This document shows, piece by piece, positions 51,972-61,686 of a stretch of 64,000 nucleotides of DNA. The number at the start of each line of letters is the position of its first letter. Within the stretch, counting starts at the first letter, position 1. The stretch is from positions 69,695 to 133,694 of the forward strand of contig CAKOGP040002180.1 of the NCBI GenBank assembly GCA_933822405.4, written 5' to 3'. This DNA is from Cylindrotheca closterium (Eukaryota; Bacillariophyta; Bacillariophyceae; Bacillariales; Bacillariaceae). Made by a program: the position numbers and the translations under genes. The notes under the pieces are model-generated. The model searched no databases. It was given only the letters and a program-made list of their open reading frames with translations, and was not told where the DNA came from.

Positions 51972-52316
51972 TAATGGAAATTGAAATAGATGAAGGAACT
52001 ACAGTATTGAAAGGAATGGCTTGTTGCTCGCTCTAACAAGGAATAGAAGTGCACGATGTCTGCATCACCTGCTTGATCAGACAATATTTACAATTGATTC
52101 ATTCGACCCAAGGTCACACCCTCGGAGTGCCTTCCAATCAGGTCACGTAGCATTTGTACTAAAGCTACGCAGTACCCTTTTTGCAAAAGGAGGGATTTTT
52201 ACGCTTCTTTCCCCCACGAAAATACAACTCCACCCCGTATGACTTACAGTATTGTACACTGCTCGTCATCATCAGCTGCAGCATTGAAAATCTTATCAAT
52301 CATTCCATCCAGCAAG
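51972..52316. other. Intergenic region upstream of VAP
   Basis: 345 bp. A frame in phase with VAP extends upstream to an ATG at 52239, adding 26 residues; it is read as 5' UTR because the MSP domain starts right after the ATG at 52317. Nothing else was recognised. Confidence 0.4.
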
Positions 52317-53385
52317 ATGTCGTCTCACGTATTGGAAGTCAACCCAGACACGCAATTGGAGTTCGTACTCTCGCACAGCGAAGCTAATCCAAGATGCGTC
52401 ATGACGTTGAAGCATCCAGGCATGTCCAAAGACCACATTGCCTTCAAGGTGAGTTTTGTGTTTTACGTAGGTTTTCGTACCAAGAAAATCCCAAATCCTG
52501 ACTTTTTTCCTCGAAATTCTGGTTCCCGCGTCAAAACCTTGTGCTTTGCTTGTATCACCCTTGGTCAATCAATCAATGGATCAATCAACAACAACAACAA
52601 CACTATGAATCACCGACCATCCAACAAATACAATCAACACTCAAACAATCGCAATGTAGGTAAAAACAACGCAACCACGCCGGTATCTTGTACGGCCCAA
52701 TCAAGGTTTGGTGGCTCCCGGCAGCTCGGCTTCCATTTCCATTCTGCTGGTGGAAAAAGACAAACAAGCTTTGTTGCAGTCGTTTGAGCGTCTCGGTCAA
52801 CCTGGATTGGATCACAGCAAGGACAAATTCTTGGTACAATCGTGCACGGCGCCAGAATCCTTTTCTTCCAAGAAGTCATCCGGTGAGTCTTCCGAACTCT
52901 ACGATGCCTTGACGTCCATGTGGCAATCCGTCACCTCGGGGGGATCCTCGACTCCCATTTTCAACAAAAAGTTGCACGTTCGTCACGTGGTTCAAGAGGG
53001 CGCTAGTAAGGCAAGCGGTGCGGCCGCGAGCAAATCCATTCCCTCCAAATTGGAAGGCTCTTCGGATGTGGTGGTGGAAAAAATGAGCCACGACCAATTG
53101 GTCAACGAATACAGTCGTCTACGCAGCAAATACGACGAATTGTTGACTTTTAGTGTCAGTCTAACGGCTGAACGCGACATACTCAGCAATACTCTGGAAC
53201 AAACCAAACGAGATTACAATCGTGAGCTGTCGCGGCCCAGCGAGGGCAAGACCAGTACTTCGTCCTCCTCGTCCAAGGGATCTCTGCAAAGTACCATGGT
53301 GCAATTGTTGGTTGTGGCGATTGCCTGCTTTATCGCGGGAATGCGAATGGGCAAGGTCGAAGAATTGGTCGAAGCAGAGGCATAG
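52317..53385 (+). CDS. VAP-like MSP-domain protein with C-terminal membrane anchor
   Basis: join(52317..52448,52660..53385), 285 aa, with one 211-bp GT-AG intron. The N-terminal about 125 residues match the major sperm protein domain of VAPs: LEVNPDTQLEF at the start, then AFK joined by the splice to VKTTQPRRYLVRPNQGLVAPG, which is the FFAT-binding strand and loop, and a final ISILLV strand. A Ser-rich linker is followed by a short coiled coil (about 180-230: MSHDQLVNEYSRLRSKYDELL, LSNTLEQTKRDYN) and a tail anchor (about 262-280: TMVQLLVVAIACFIAGMRMG), the usual VAP/Scs2 layout. VAPs sit in the ER membrane and tether other organelles and lipid-transfer proteins. An upstream in-frame ATG at 52239 would add 26 residues of no recognisable role. 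Confidence 0.9.
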
Positions 53386-53768
53386 AAAAAAAGTTAAAAT
53401 TATGTTTGGTGTTGTGTGACTTTTTGTCAGTTGTCGCCATGGAACAAAAGAGAACAAGAAATAGGGAATGCCATTGCGATGCTTCTGCTCCGGCTATTAG
53501 AGTAATTATTTATAAATAAAACTGTTTCTACATTATTTACATTTGGTTTACTACATTTGGTACACGTAGTCAGATATAGCCTTGCTCTTTGGGACACGAT
53601 CTCCCAAAAAGGCAGGCTACTGTACTGTACAAGAATTTTTATACTACTACATGTGAACAACATTTCCTGTGACTCCTCAGCGCCTCCAAGGGCTGAGGTC
53701 CACAGTTTCAATGTTGCATATCGGTCAATCGGTCAATCGGTCAACCGATCCATCAATCGAAAGGTTTT
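53386..53768. other. Intergenic region between convergent genes
   Basis: 383 bp with no gene. A short imperfect tandem repeat, (CGGTCAAT)n, lies at about 53720-53752, close to the stop of the RING gene. Confidence 0.45.
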
Positions 53769-55160
53769 TCAAACCGATAGAGTGTCGAGCGAATGGGCAT
53801 CGTCGGACATGGAGCTTTCATAAGAAAGTCGTCGAAACTTTTTCAATGTGCCCAAATCAATTTCAATGGACGATGGCTCTGATAATGATCCAGGATTTCG
53901 GGACTGCTCCAATAGAGCAATCGCATTGCACAAGCTCTTGTTGACCAACAAGTCTTGAGGTGAAAAGGCTGCGGGAGCATTGCAAATGGGACAAGGGGCG
54001 AGTTGTTCCGAAAAGGCAATTCCGGATACTCCCGACTCAAGCAATTCCGCCACTTGACACAAATCCACACATGACCTGCAAATGGTGTGCTCGCAGCTCT
54101 TGCTGGAAATGGGGATATGAGTTGGATGGTTGAAATTGGAAGAAAAATAGTTGGCTTGGCAACAACCGCATAGCAATGCATTGGCTTGGACTTTAAATTC
54201 TTCTTGGCTTGATTGTTTGGAGCGAGCTGTGGCAAAGTATTTTTGAAGACGGGGAAATACTTTCAAAAGTAGTGGTGGAGGAGAAATTGGAGTCTCTTGA
54301 TGATTAGACCACTCTTCTCCCAGTCCAACCCCTGCAAGGGTTCCCCAACCCGGCAACACCATGGATCCTATTGCGCTTCCAAAACACGAGTACCAATAGC
54401 GAAGAGACTGTTGGCAAAGCATTTTCCAGGAAGACTTGACCCAGGTCTGTAGGCACTTTTCTTCCGTTTCCGTATCCTTTCTTATGACTGCCCATTTGTA
54501 TTCCTTTCGTTGGGCCATGCCCAAGGATACTTGTCCCACTGTCAAATCCGCCAAATAGAACAAGAGATTACTCCAGACTGTAATGACAAAAGCATTGGCT
54601 GCAATAGAAAGCGGACCGCTGTCCTTGCTGGCGAGGGACTTCACTCTGTGATAAGGATGCTGTGACAATTGAAGAACTGTGGCTTCTGAGCAGAAGGTGG
54701 ATGCAAGGAACTTGTAAAAGGACATGGTCCAGAGCGTGGCTTGATGCCTTGCAATGAATGGGAGAATGCTATCTTTCCACTTGGACAAGGGCCACTTCCA
54801 AGGCGCGTACAGGGATATTATTCTGCCACTACTGAAACCACCTCTTTTACATTCATTGTAAATCCGTCGAGCAAGGATCCACTGCTCACGAAGCAAGGCA
54901 CATTGCAAAGCCTGCGCAGTGGGAAAAAATGATTTGAGACGAATGAATCATCATGGATTAACTGCCAATCATTGGCGCATTTTTTCCATTAAACTTACCC
55001 CAAAGAAGAAGCTCTTTTGCGTTATAGCTGTTTCCTTCAAAGACCGAAGATTCCGTTCAGCAGGCGGAAGCCACATTGTGTTTTCCCATGGACGAATTCG
55101 AAGGGAAGGTCTACGATTCACACAGTTCAGCGTCGAGAGAAAGTGGTAGAGAATCCCCAT
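53769..55160 (-). CDS. RING-type zinc-finger membrane protein
   Basis: complement(join(53769..54911,54999..55160)), 434 aa, with one 87-bp GT-AG intron; exon 1 supplies the start MGILYHFLSTLN and joins as SFFFG-ALQCALLREQW. The middle has two hydrophobic regions: about residues 170-190 (IAANAFVITVWSNLLFYLADL) and a Gly-rich one near 243-262 (FGSAIGSMVLPGWGTLAGVG). The C-terminal part has a RING-like cysteine/histidine array (about 313-375: LLCGCCQANY, KSCEHTICRSCVDLC, LAPCPICNAPAAF), with long spacing between the second and last pairs. RING domains usually make E3 ubiquitin ligases; a membrane-anchored ligase is therefore inferred. A peroxin-like (PEX2/10/12) role was considered but the specific features are not seen. 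The tail is Ser-rich and acidic. Confidence 0.75.
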
Positions 55161-55688
55161 GTTGTCACTTCTGCAGACAACGCACTATCTAGAAAGCATT
55201 GTCTGGATTTGTAGCAACTTGTGGGTTTTATCAACGTGTCCTCACAACTCGCCGTTTACACCTTGCGCTGTTGTGTAATAGGTGATAGCAATGAGAAAAC
55301 AAGAACGGACAGCGAAATGTGACGTGGGCGGCCAGAAAACGAACGGCGAAGGTCGGCCAAACGGACCAAAATGAGAAAGAACTTCGATGAAAGCAAGCAT
55401 GAACCTGATGGCATCACGAAAATACAGAGCACACCAATAATTTATCATAACAGCTAGAATACTTGGACCCATGACGCTCATATTGGTATCGTGAATCAGT
55501 GCTGCAAATTACAATATTGGTCTGCTGTTATTGCGCAAAAGAGCCTTATCAATGAAAAAGTAGCGATCCAAAAGTAGATAGGACAGTGTCTCCCCTACTC
55601 TGTGTATTAGAGGCAATGAGCCTGCATACTTTCTCGTTTCATCCAAACTTGCACGTCTCTTCCATCTGTTGAAACTAGCAAAAGTTGC
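55161..55688. other. Intergenic region
   Basis: 528 bp between the RING gene start and the stop of the unknown nuclear protein, both minus strand. No gene, RNA or repeat was recognised. Confidence 0.4.
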
Positions 55689-56366
55689 TTAGTATGTGAA
55701 ACCACGACTGTGTTGAGTATCATTTTTTTGTGCTTTCAGATAGTCGTTCAGTGATTTCAATATCTTTTGAAAATTCGAAAGGACGACCTGTCGTAGCATG
55801 TGGGCGTTGCGTGCCAAAATTCGATGACAGAGTACAACAAAGTCTGGATCCACAAGTTTTCTTGTAAACTTATTCTCCTTGACCTCTTCTCCTTTTTCAT
55901 TTTTGGTAGTGACCACCTTGTCAATTACTAGATCGACCACAGGCGCCAAAATATTCGTCAACCGTGGAGTTACGGTCGAGGCAATCTGATCTTGACTAGC
56001 GCCTAATTCGCCACTCAACAAGCTTACATTCTGGTCGGAAGCTCCACTCCGATCGGTACCCCACCTGTAGCAGGCAGTTGCCACACAGCATACCAGTAGA
56101 TTGAATTCTTCCAAGATGGCTTGAAGCGTAGCCGCCCATTCCTTAATCAGAGCCTCGTGCAATTCTCCTTTGGTCAGACCAAAGGTATCATCGGGTATCT
56201 CTGGAACTTTGGCTGCCAAGCCCTGCATCTTTGCCCTGATGTCATCTAGGGAAAGCGGACTGAATCCTTCTATCGAAGTGGACACGCCAGTGTCTTTCGA
56301 CTTTTTGCCGGAAGAGTCTCCCGAGTCTGAAGCTTTTCTCTTTTTGCCAGTTTTTGGATCAGGCAT
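55689..56366 (-). CDS. Unknown protein with basic N-terminus
   Basis: 225 aa, one exon. The first about 30 residues are Lys/Ser-rich (KTGKKRKASDSGDSSGKKSK), a likely bipartite nuclear localisation signal. The rest is mainly helical: SLDDIRAKMQGLAAKVPEIP, LHEALIKEWAATLQAILEEF, LVCCVATACYRW, LTNILAPVVDLVIDKVV, then FVVLCHRILARNAHML. No known motif was recognised. The codon use and length look like a real gene and it has its own start and stop. A nuclear role is a guess from the N-terminus only. Confidence 0.65.
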   Translation of the reverse strand: MPDPKTGKKRKASDSGDSSGKKSKDTGVSTSIEGFSPLSLDDIRAKMQGLAAKVPEIPDDTFGLTKGELHEALIKEWAATLQAILEEFNLLVCCVATACYRWGTDRSGASDQNVSLLSGELGASQDQIASTVTPRLTNILAPVVDLVIDKVVTTKNEKGEEVKENKFTRKLVDPDFVVLCHRILARNAHMLRQVVLSNFQKILKSLNDYLKAQKNDTQHSRGFTY

Positions 56367-56685
56367 AGCTATTGGTCTATAGTGAGAACTAGTAAGGGAT
56401 GAGGGTTGTTGGAGGGGGCTTGTAGAAGCTGGATACCTTGTGCTATTCTATTGCTGAAATTTCTCGTCTTTCTTTTGAGATACCAGTGTAGGTGTCTCGA
56501 TCCTTGGTCTCGCAACCACTGCCCCAAAGTTCCGGCTGACAGACAGACACAATCATGAACGAACCTACAATTTTTCATACCGGTACTGGTCCAGTAGGTA
56601 TTGAATTTTGCATCCAAGAAGACAATGAGCTTGACTTTCAGTAGTTAGGCTATTTATTTATTTTATTGGATTAGGCTAGGATAGG
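56367..56685. other. Intergenic region between two minus-strand genes
   Basis: 319 bp. A TACCGGTACTGGTCC motif at about 56579-56593 lies about 215 bp upstream of the unknown gene's start. TAGGCTAGG repeats occur near 56670-56696, at the CUL4 3' end. Confidence 0.45.
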
Positions 56686-59055
56686 TTAGGCTAGGTAGTT
56701 GTATCTATTTCGGTCTTTTGGGTCTCGTTCCATGTATTCTCGCTCAATCAAACTTTCAATTCGCTTCTTCACATCCGTGGGTTGGGCTGGCACCTTGACC
56801 TGCTCCAGCACCTGCGGAATCAGGTGCTGATGAAGAATGGTCTTCCGCGCCTTCATGATTCTGACCAAGACTGCATCGATCAAATACAAACGATCGCGAC
56901 TGACACCTTCCACAGTTTTTTCTCGTTCCTCCTTGGTTTCCTTCATCAAGATATTGGTGATTCGTATTCTTCGCTGGTTCGATTTGAAGCCAGTATTGAT
57001 ACGAAAGGTATCGTCATCATGAACCGACATTCTCTTCTTTTTCTTTTCGCTAGCATCACTATCTCGCTTCTGAAGGACTCTTGTTCCTTCCTTGCCCATG
57101 GACAAACTCTGTAGAATTCGTTCCAGTTCCTGGCGGTCCTCGAGCCCGATGGCTGCCATGAGTTGCGGCAGCTTCATATCGTTTCCATTATTGAATTGCA
57201 CCAGCACCAAAGCCTGGCACAGACTAACCAAAAGGCTGTATTTTGGACCATTGTCCTTCGGTCGGAACTGAACCGAAACGTGCCCCAAAAAGTACTGCCA
57301 TGTCATTCGGCGTCCTTGGTATTTCGTCCTGTAGTAATCCAAGAAGTGTTCTTGTTTGTCCTTTAGGTTTTGTGGTAGAATTAGGTTGGGGTATTGCGGG
57401 TAGACTGGCCAATATCCCGTAGTCAGAACTTGAATGTCCATATCCAGCTGATCTGTAGGCCCATCACTAAACGTTGATTGCTTGTATCTTGTCATGGTTT
57501 CTCGACTCCAGTCCATGTCTTGGAACATTCCCTCCATCTTGGCCGTGTATCCAGCTCCACATTCCGCCTTTAACAGTGAAACGAAATTCCGTTCCACATC
57601 CATGCTGACGATTCGGTTCCACAAGAGACGCTTGGCAAGATCCTTCTTGTAGAATGCTTCAAAGATATCCTTCGCTTGAAGATAACAGAAAACACCAGAA
57701 ATAATCTTGGATGCCCAATTCGAATCAGGTTGTTGTTTCTTGGCATCTTTCATGTGGACATCGACATATTTGGCTAGAGCCTCCGCAACGACATTGGTGT
57801 CATTGTCCTCGGGAGGGTTCACGACATCCTCCCACACATGTTTCAGAGAACAGTGTTCCGCACCGTGGGGAAGACTGGATATCAGTGTCGATAGTTCACT
57901 CTGTAGCTGAAGTAATTCGGCAATTTTTTGCTTTCCAACCTTGGAATCACCAATTGACTTCATCATGGCGAGACCTCTAGTCTTGGCATACTTGGAAACA
58001 GCACCAGCAATAATCTTGTAGCCACCGGGCAGTCTTCCGCACAGCATCCACAATTGTTGAATCGCCGTTGGACTGGCCGCCACTGCCGACTTGGTTTCTT
58101 CCACCAGCGGATCGAAATTGGAAGGTTTCAACAACCATTCATCATTGAGGTGCGGCCGGAACAGATTGTTTTCCAACAGTGTGACACAGGTGGACTTTGG
58201 CAAGAAGCGGCTCCAGGTATACGCCACGTGCATCCATTTGGAATGACAATACGCAATGGCCGCATTGGCGCTGTAACTATCCGACTTCATTTCTTCGGCT
58301 TTCGCTTGAAAGAATTGAATCAGATCCGGTTCGAGTCGTTTGGGCAAAATGTCTGCCAACATGGCCAAATCTTGCCACATGTAGAGTGTTCGCTGAAGCA
58401 GCGTTTGCTGTTCCAAGCCAAGATTACCGTCCCAATCTAATTGTAAATCTTCCCACCATCGCTGATAAATTTGATCATCTAATTGAAATTGTTGTAATCT
58501 CATTCGAAATTGTTCCAATCCAACTTGCCAGAGACCCATGGTGGCACTGGCATTGGTTGGATGATGATGATGATGATTCAGTTGTCCACCGTTGGAGGAT
58601 GCATTTTCCCCAGCCGCTCGCTTGACAATCTCTCCCTCCACGGTCAACGCGTGTGTTCGATCCAGAGGAAGAAAGACGTGTTTGCAGAGCAACAGGTAGT
58701 CCACATATCTCTGATATTGCGTTTGGATGTAGGACAGCAATTGGGATGTCTCCGCTCGAGGCAGGACATAAACCTCACAGGCTTTTTGAAAGGTCTTGAT
58801 CAAGTCTCCGTACAGTCGAGGGCCAAATTTGTGGCTCACCAAGTTGACGACTTGTTGATAGGAATTTTGAAGACTGAGTTGCTGTGCGGAGGGATTGAAA
58901 ATAATGTTCAATGTCCCATCCAGCAGTTCGCGACTTGTCTTCTCATAGTAATTTTCTGGCAGTGCCGGAGGCTTGGAGAATGGTTTGATGACAATCTTTT
59001 TGGGAGCAGCACCATTGCCAGCACGCTTTTTCATCAACGCCTTGCTGCGAGGCAT
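56686..59055 (-). CDS. CUL4: Cullin-4
   Basis: 789 aa, one exon. The N-terminus KKIVIKPFSKPPALPENYYEKTSRELLDGTLNII resembles the CUL4 start that binds DDB1. The cullin repeats follow, and the cullin-homology domain includes LAKRLLWNRIVSMDVERNFVSLLKAECG, MFQDMDWSRETM, VLTTGYWPVYP and the C/R region that holds RBX1. The C-terminal winged-helix has the neddylation site motif VLVRIMKARKTILHQHL (Lys near residue 735) and ends REYMERDPKDRNRYNYLA, as in CUL4. CUL4-DDB1-RBX1 ligases (CRL4) degrade replication and repair regulators such as CDT1 in other eukaryotes. The Gly/His-rich stretch (LNHHHHHP) near residue 165 is an insertion. Confidence 0.92.
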   Translation of the reverse strand: MPRSKALMKKRAGNGAAPKKIVIKPFSKPPALPENYYEKTSRELLDGTLNIIFNPSAQQLSLQNSYQQVVNLVSHKFGPRLYGDLIKTFQKACEVYVLPRAETSQLLSYIQTQYQRYVDYLLLCKHVFLPLDRTHALTVEGEIVKRAAGENASSNGGQLNHHHHHPTNASATMGLWQVGLEQFRMRLQQFQLDDQIYQRWWEDLQLDWDGNLGLEQQTLLQRTLYMWQDLAMLADILPKRLEPDLIQFFQAKAEEMKSDSYSANAAIAYCHSKWMHVAYTWSRFLPKSTCVTLLENNLFRPHLNDEWLLKPSNFDPLVEETKSAVAASPTAIQQLWMLCGRLPGGYKIIAGAVSKYAKTRGLAMMKSIGDSKVGKQKIAELLQLQSELSTLISSLPHGAEHCSLKHVWEDVVNPPEDNDTNVVAEALAKYVDVHMKDAKKQQPDSNWASKIISGVFCYLQAKDIFEAFYKKDLAKRLLWNRIVSMDVERNFVSLLKAECGAGYTAKMEGMFQDMDWSRETMTRYKQSTFSDGPTDQLDMDIQVLTTGYWPVYPQYPNLILPQNLKDKQEHFLDYYRTKYQGRRMTWQYFLGHVSVQFRPKDNGPKYSLLVSLCQALVLVQFNNGNDMKLPQLMAAIGLEDRQELERILQSLSMGKEGTRVLQKRDSDASEKKKKRMSVHDDDTFRINTGFKSNQRRIRITNILMKETKEEREKTVEGVSRDRLYLIDAVLVRIMKARKTILHQHLIPQVLEQVKVPAQPTDVKKRIESLIEREYMERDPKDRNRYNYLA

Positions 59056-59790
59056 ATTGGGAAGATATTTGGTGGATGTGGCGGTAATGACTGGTTTCCA
59101 GTGAAATTGGTGACTTGCGTTTGGTGTATGATGAGATTGATTGGAATATCCTGGAACTCTGTAGTGTGAGTGAGTCTATCAAGTGAAGTCAGAGGTGCTC
59201 GTAATGGAGCTATTGGAACCAAATTTAGGCTTTATTACTGTAGTGTATTGACAAGCCCTACCGGTACTGGTACCTCTGGAAACGGAACGCCCTTGGACGA
59301 GGCGAAACAAAGCACACAGGAACATGAGGAAAAGCACTCGATTTCCCCCGTAGAGTGTCTACTCGGAAATTTACTTAGCGTCGACTTTGGTGCTTTGGTC
59401 ACTCATATTGTACAAAGAGCTTCTTTAGAGCTTATACAATATCTCATTGCAAGCATACCCGGTAGGTGGTACGTCATCGGCGTGAAAGTTTCATCGACCA
59501 TCTTTCTCATTCTTTATATCGGCTTTCTCATTACCTACTATACAGTACAGATCCAAAGCACACATATGGTTATGCTACAGTATTATCCACCATCCTCCAT
59601 CGGCACAGTCTCTACAGTCAGTCGAATCTACATTACCAATCAACAATAAGTTGTTTTTTAAATGTCTGACAATGATAGTAGCACGTCAATAATACAATAT
59701 ATAGAATATAGGAGGTCGACAATTGAACTTCATTTCTTCCTTCTCCTCACTTGACACACATATTCGCTTTCTTCTTCATTTTCTTCTTTT
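59056..59790. other. Intergenic region upstream of CUL4
   Basis: 735 bp. The TACCGGTACTGGTACC motif lies at about 59259-59274, some 205 bp upstream of the CUL4 start. A plus-strand frame is open over 159 codons (59170..59649) with a hydrophobic stretch, but has no ATG near its 5' end and is not called a gene. Confidence 0.45.
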
Positions 59791-61056
59791 TTAAACAGAA
59801 CTCAAATTCAACACACCCTTCATGAATTCATAGGTTATGTAGGCAATTCCAGTGCCTGGAATGGTGGCGACGCACGCTGGTCCAAGACCCTTGTACAAGG
59901 CAGTGAACCCTTCCTTGTTTATGACGCCAGCGAAGCAATCAAAGGTATTCTTATACAAAACGGGGTTTCCGTTGATGCCTTGCACTTGCAAACGCTTGCG
60001 GACGACATCCAAAGGATGGGCGGATGTTTGGGCGGCGGCACCGGCCAAGGCACCAAGTCCAAGAGAGATAATGACAGGAAGTGCCACAAATGCGCCATCT
60101 TCGCTCTTCTCCTTCAAAAAGGCTTCAATGGCAATCTTCGAGGTCTCGTAGATCATGAACTCAACACCCACATATGGGAACATGGCAATCAGGGTTGGAG
60201 TCAACCCAGCGTATAGACCCCTAGGGCCAACTTCTGCCAGGAGGCCACGAAAGGCGGCACCGATTCCGGCGTATTTTCCTGGGTACATGGTCAACATGGT
60301 CTTGACGACTTCAATGGGGTACACCATACTGGAAGCAACCATACCGGCGAATCCACCAGCAACAAGTCGTTCCAACGGTGACAAAGAAACATCAGCATCT
60401 TCGGCAACACCCATGCTCTGTCGTTTCCATTTGACAAGAGAGAGCTTGAATTTTTCAAAGGCAAAGAACTGAACACCTCTTGTCGGTGCGACCTTTAGAC
60501 AGTTTGCCCCATTTCCTTTGAAGAATCCCTTGAGTCCTTCTGATGCCCAAAGACTTGACAACTCACCGACCAAACCCTTGTTCCCTCCTCGGACCATTTG
60601 AGCAGTGGCCACCACTTCCAGGGGACTGACAGCCGTTCTAGATACTATTCCAGCAACGGCACCAGCAAGCAGGAAGCGCGTAGTTTGAGCTCCGACCCAC
60701 CACTCTGCTGCAGCTGTGGAAAATTGATCCTTGAGGTAGACCATGGCTCCTGTGATCCCAAGGACCTTGAGAGATTCCGACAGAGTGCCAGGATCTGATG
60801 CGCGAGCAGCACTGGATCCTCCCCGAGGGATCACACATTGCCCATTCTTATTCTTCATGTTAGACAGACAAACATTATTCTCTGGATTATTGCTATTACT
60901 GCCAGAGGCGGTAGCTATGCTGGCAGCTGTCCGACCCAGTGGGAGAGCACCAGCATCACTGCCGACGGAATGAGTGAGGGTCAAAAGCAACAATAGACAT
61001 GTGCTAAACTGACGTCGTCCCCTGTGACTTTTTCTAGATTGCGCCATGGCTGTCAT
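59791..61056 (-). CDS. Mitochondrial-carrier (SLC25) family protein with signal peptide
   Basis: 421 aa, one exon. The C-terminal about 300 residues contain the three carrier repeats. Signature motifs are SPLEVVATAQ (first repeat, lacking the usual basic residue), YPIEVVKTML (second) and HPLDVVRKRL (third), each with its following G-x-x-GLYxG-like segment (GLKGFFKGNGANCLKVAPT, GLYAGLTPTLIAMFP, ALYKGLGPACVATIP). An N-terminal extension of about 120 residues begins with a hydrophobic stretch (FSTCLLLLLTLTHSVGS), an unusual start for a mitochondrial carrier and typical of ER-routed, complex-plastid or other endomembrane import. Related plastid carriers transport nucleotides or folate. The substrate is not assignable. 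A TATATATAAAG-type TATA box lies about 37-48 bp upstream of the start. Confidence 0.85.
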   Translation of the reverse strand: MTAMAQSRKSHRGRRQFSTCLLLLLTLTHSVGSDAGALPLGRTAASIATASGSNSNNPENNVCLSNMKNKNGQCVIPRGGSSAARASDPGTLSESLKVLGITGAMVYLKDQFSTAAAEWWVGAQTTRFLLAGAVAGIVSRTAVSPLEVVATAQMVRGGNKGLVGELSSLWASEGLKGFFKGNGANCLKVAPTRGVQFFAFEKFKLSLVKWKRQSMGVAEDADVSLSPLERLVAGGFAGMVASSMVYPIEVVKTMLTMYPGKYAGIGAAFRGLLAEVGPRGLYAGLTPTLIAMFPYVGVEFMIYETSKIAIEAFLKEKSEDGAFVALPVIISLGLGALAGAAAQTSAHPLDVVRKRLQVQGINGNPVLYKNTFDCFAGVINKEGFTALYKGLGPACVATIPGTGIAYITYEFMKGVLNLSSV

Positions 61057-61686
61057 TTTTCCTTGTTTCCTGCGTATGGATGAGACTGCTTGACTTTATA
61101 TATACAAACTTTGTGAGAAACTTCAGTTAACGAGGCGTCTCCCAAACAGATCCAAAAAAAGTTCGGAATAATCCCAATGCCAAACCATGGAGGTGATGAT
61201 GTGACGTCTGAGGTGGGGAAATGTAAGCAATGCTACGCGCGCTTTGGAACGGATGACGTACACCCACTCCCCCCTTTTTTTAAGAGGCCCGCCCAGTACA
61301 TGGCTACTTGATTTGATCGACCCCCATAGTGACCGCATCATTCCCTAAACTTGACGTCTACAAAACTCGAACCCGAAAATCTTCGTTTGCAATCTGGAAA
61401 ATGATTTTGGTTGTTTTGATTGGTTTCCGAGCTGACCTGGCTGAGCCAAATATGTCAGCTGATATGTCGCCATTGTCTCATGCTAGCTTTTTAGATCTGA
61501 ACGACCACAAACTGTCGACGTAAAAGCCATGTAGCCGTTATCATGTCCGAACACCAAAATTCAAAAAAAAATTTAAAAATTTGAGCGATAGATTGATTGA
61601 TTCATTCTTCTTTCTCAGATCGTTAGATTGTCACCATAAACAACCGCTCATCCGTATACAAAGCAACACCAAATAGCGACAACAGG
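61057..61686. promoter_or_regulatory. Divergent region between the carrier and the 740-aa gene
   Basis: 630 bp between divergent starts. The minus strand carries TATATATAAAG at about 61094-61104, close to the carrier start. A poly-A run lies at 61564-61573. No gene. Confidence 0.45.

Noticed and set aside
59170..59649. Open plus-strand frame of 159 codons with a hydrophobic stretch upstream of CUL4
   Set aside because: It has no ATG near its 5' end (it opens with GTG), no family motif, and overlaps the likely CUL4 promoter motif; judged chance.
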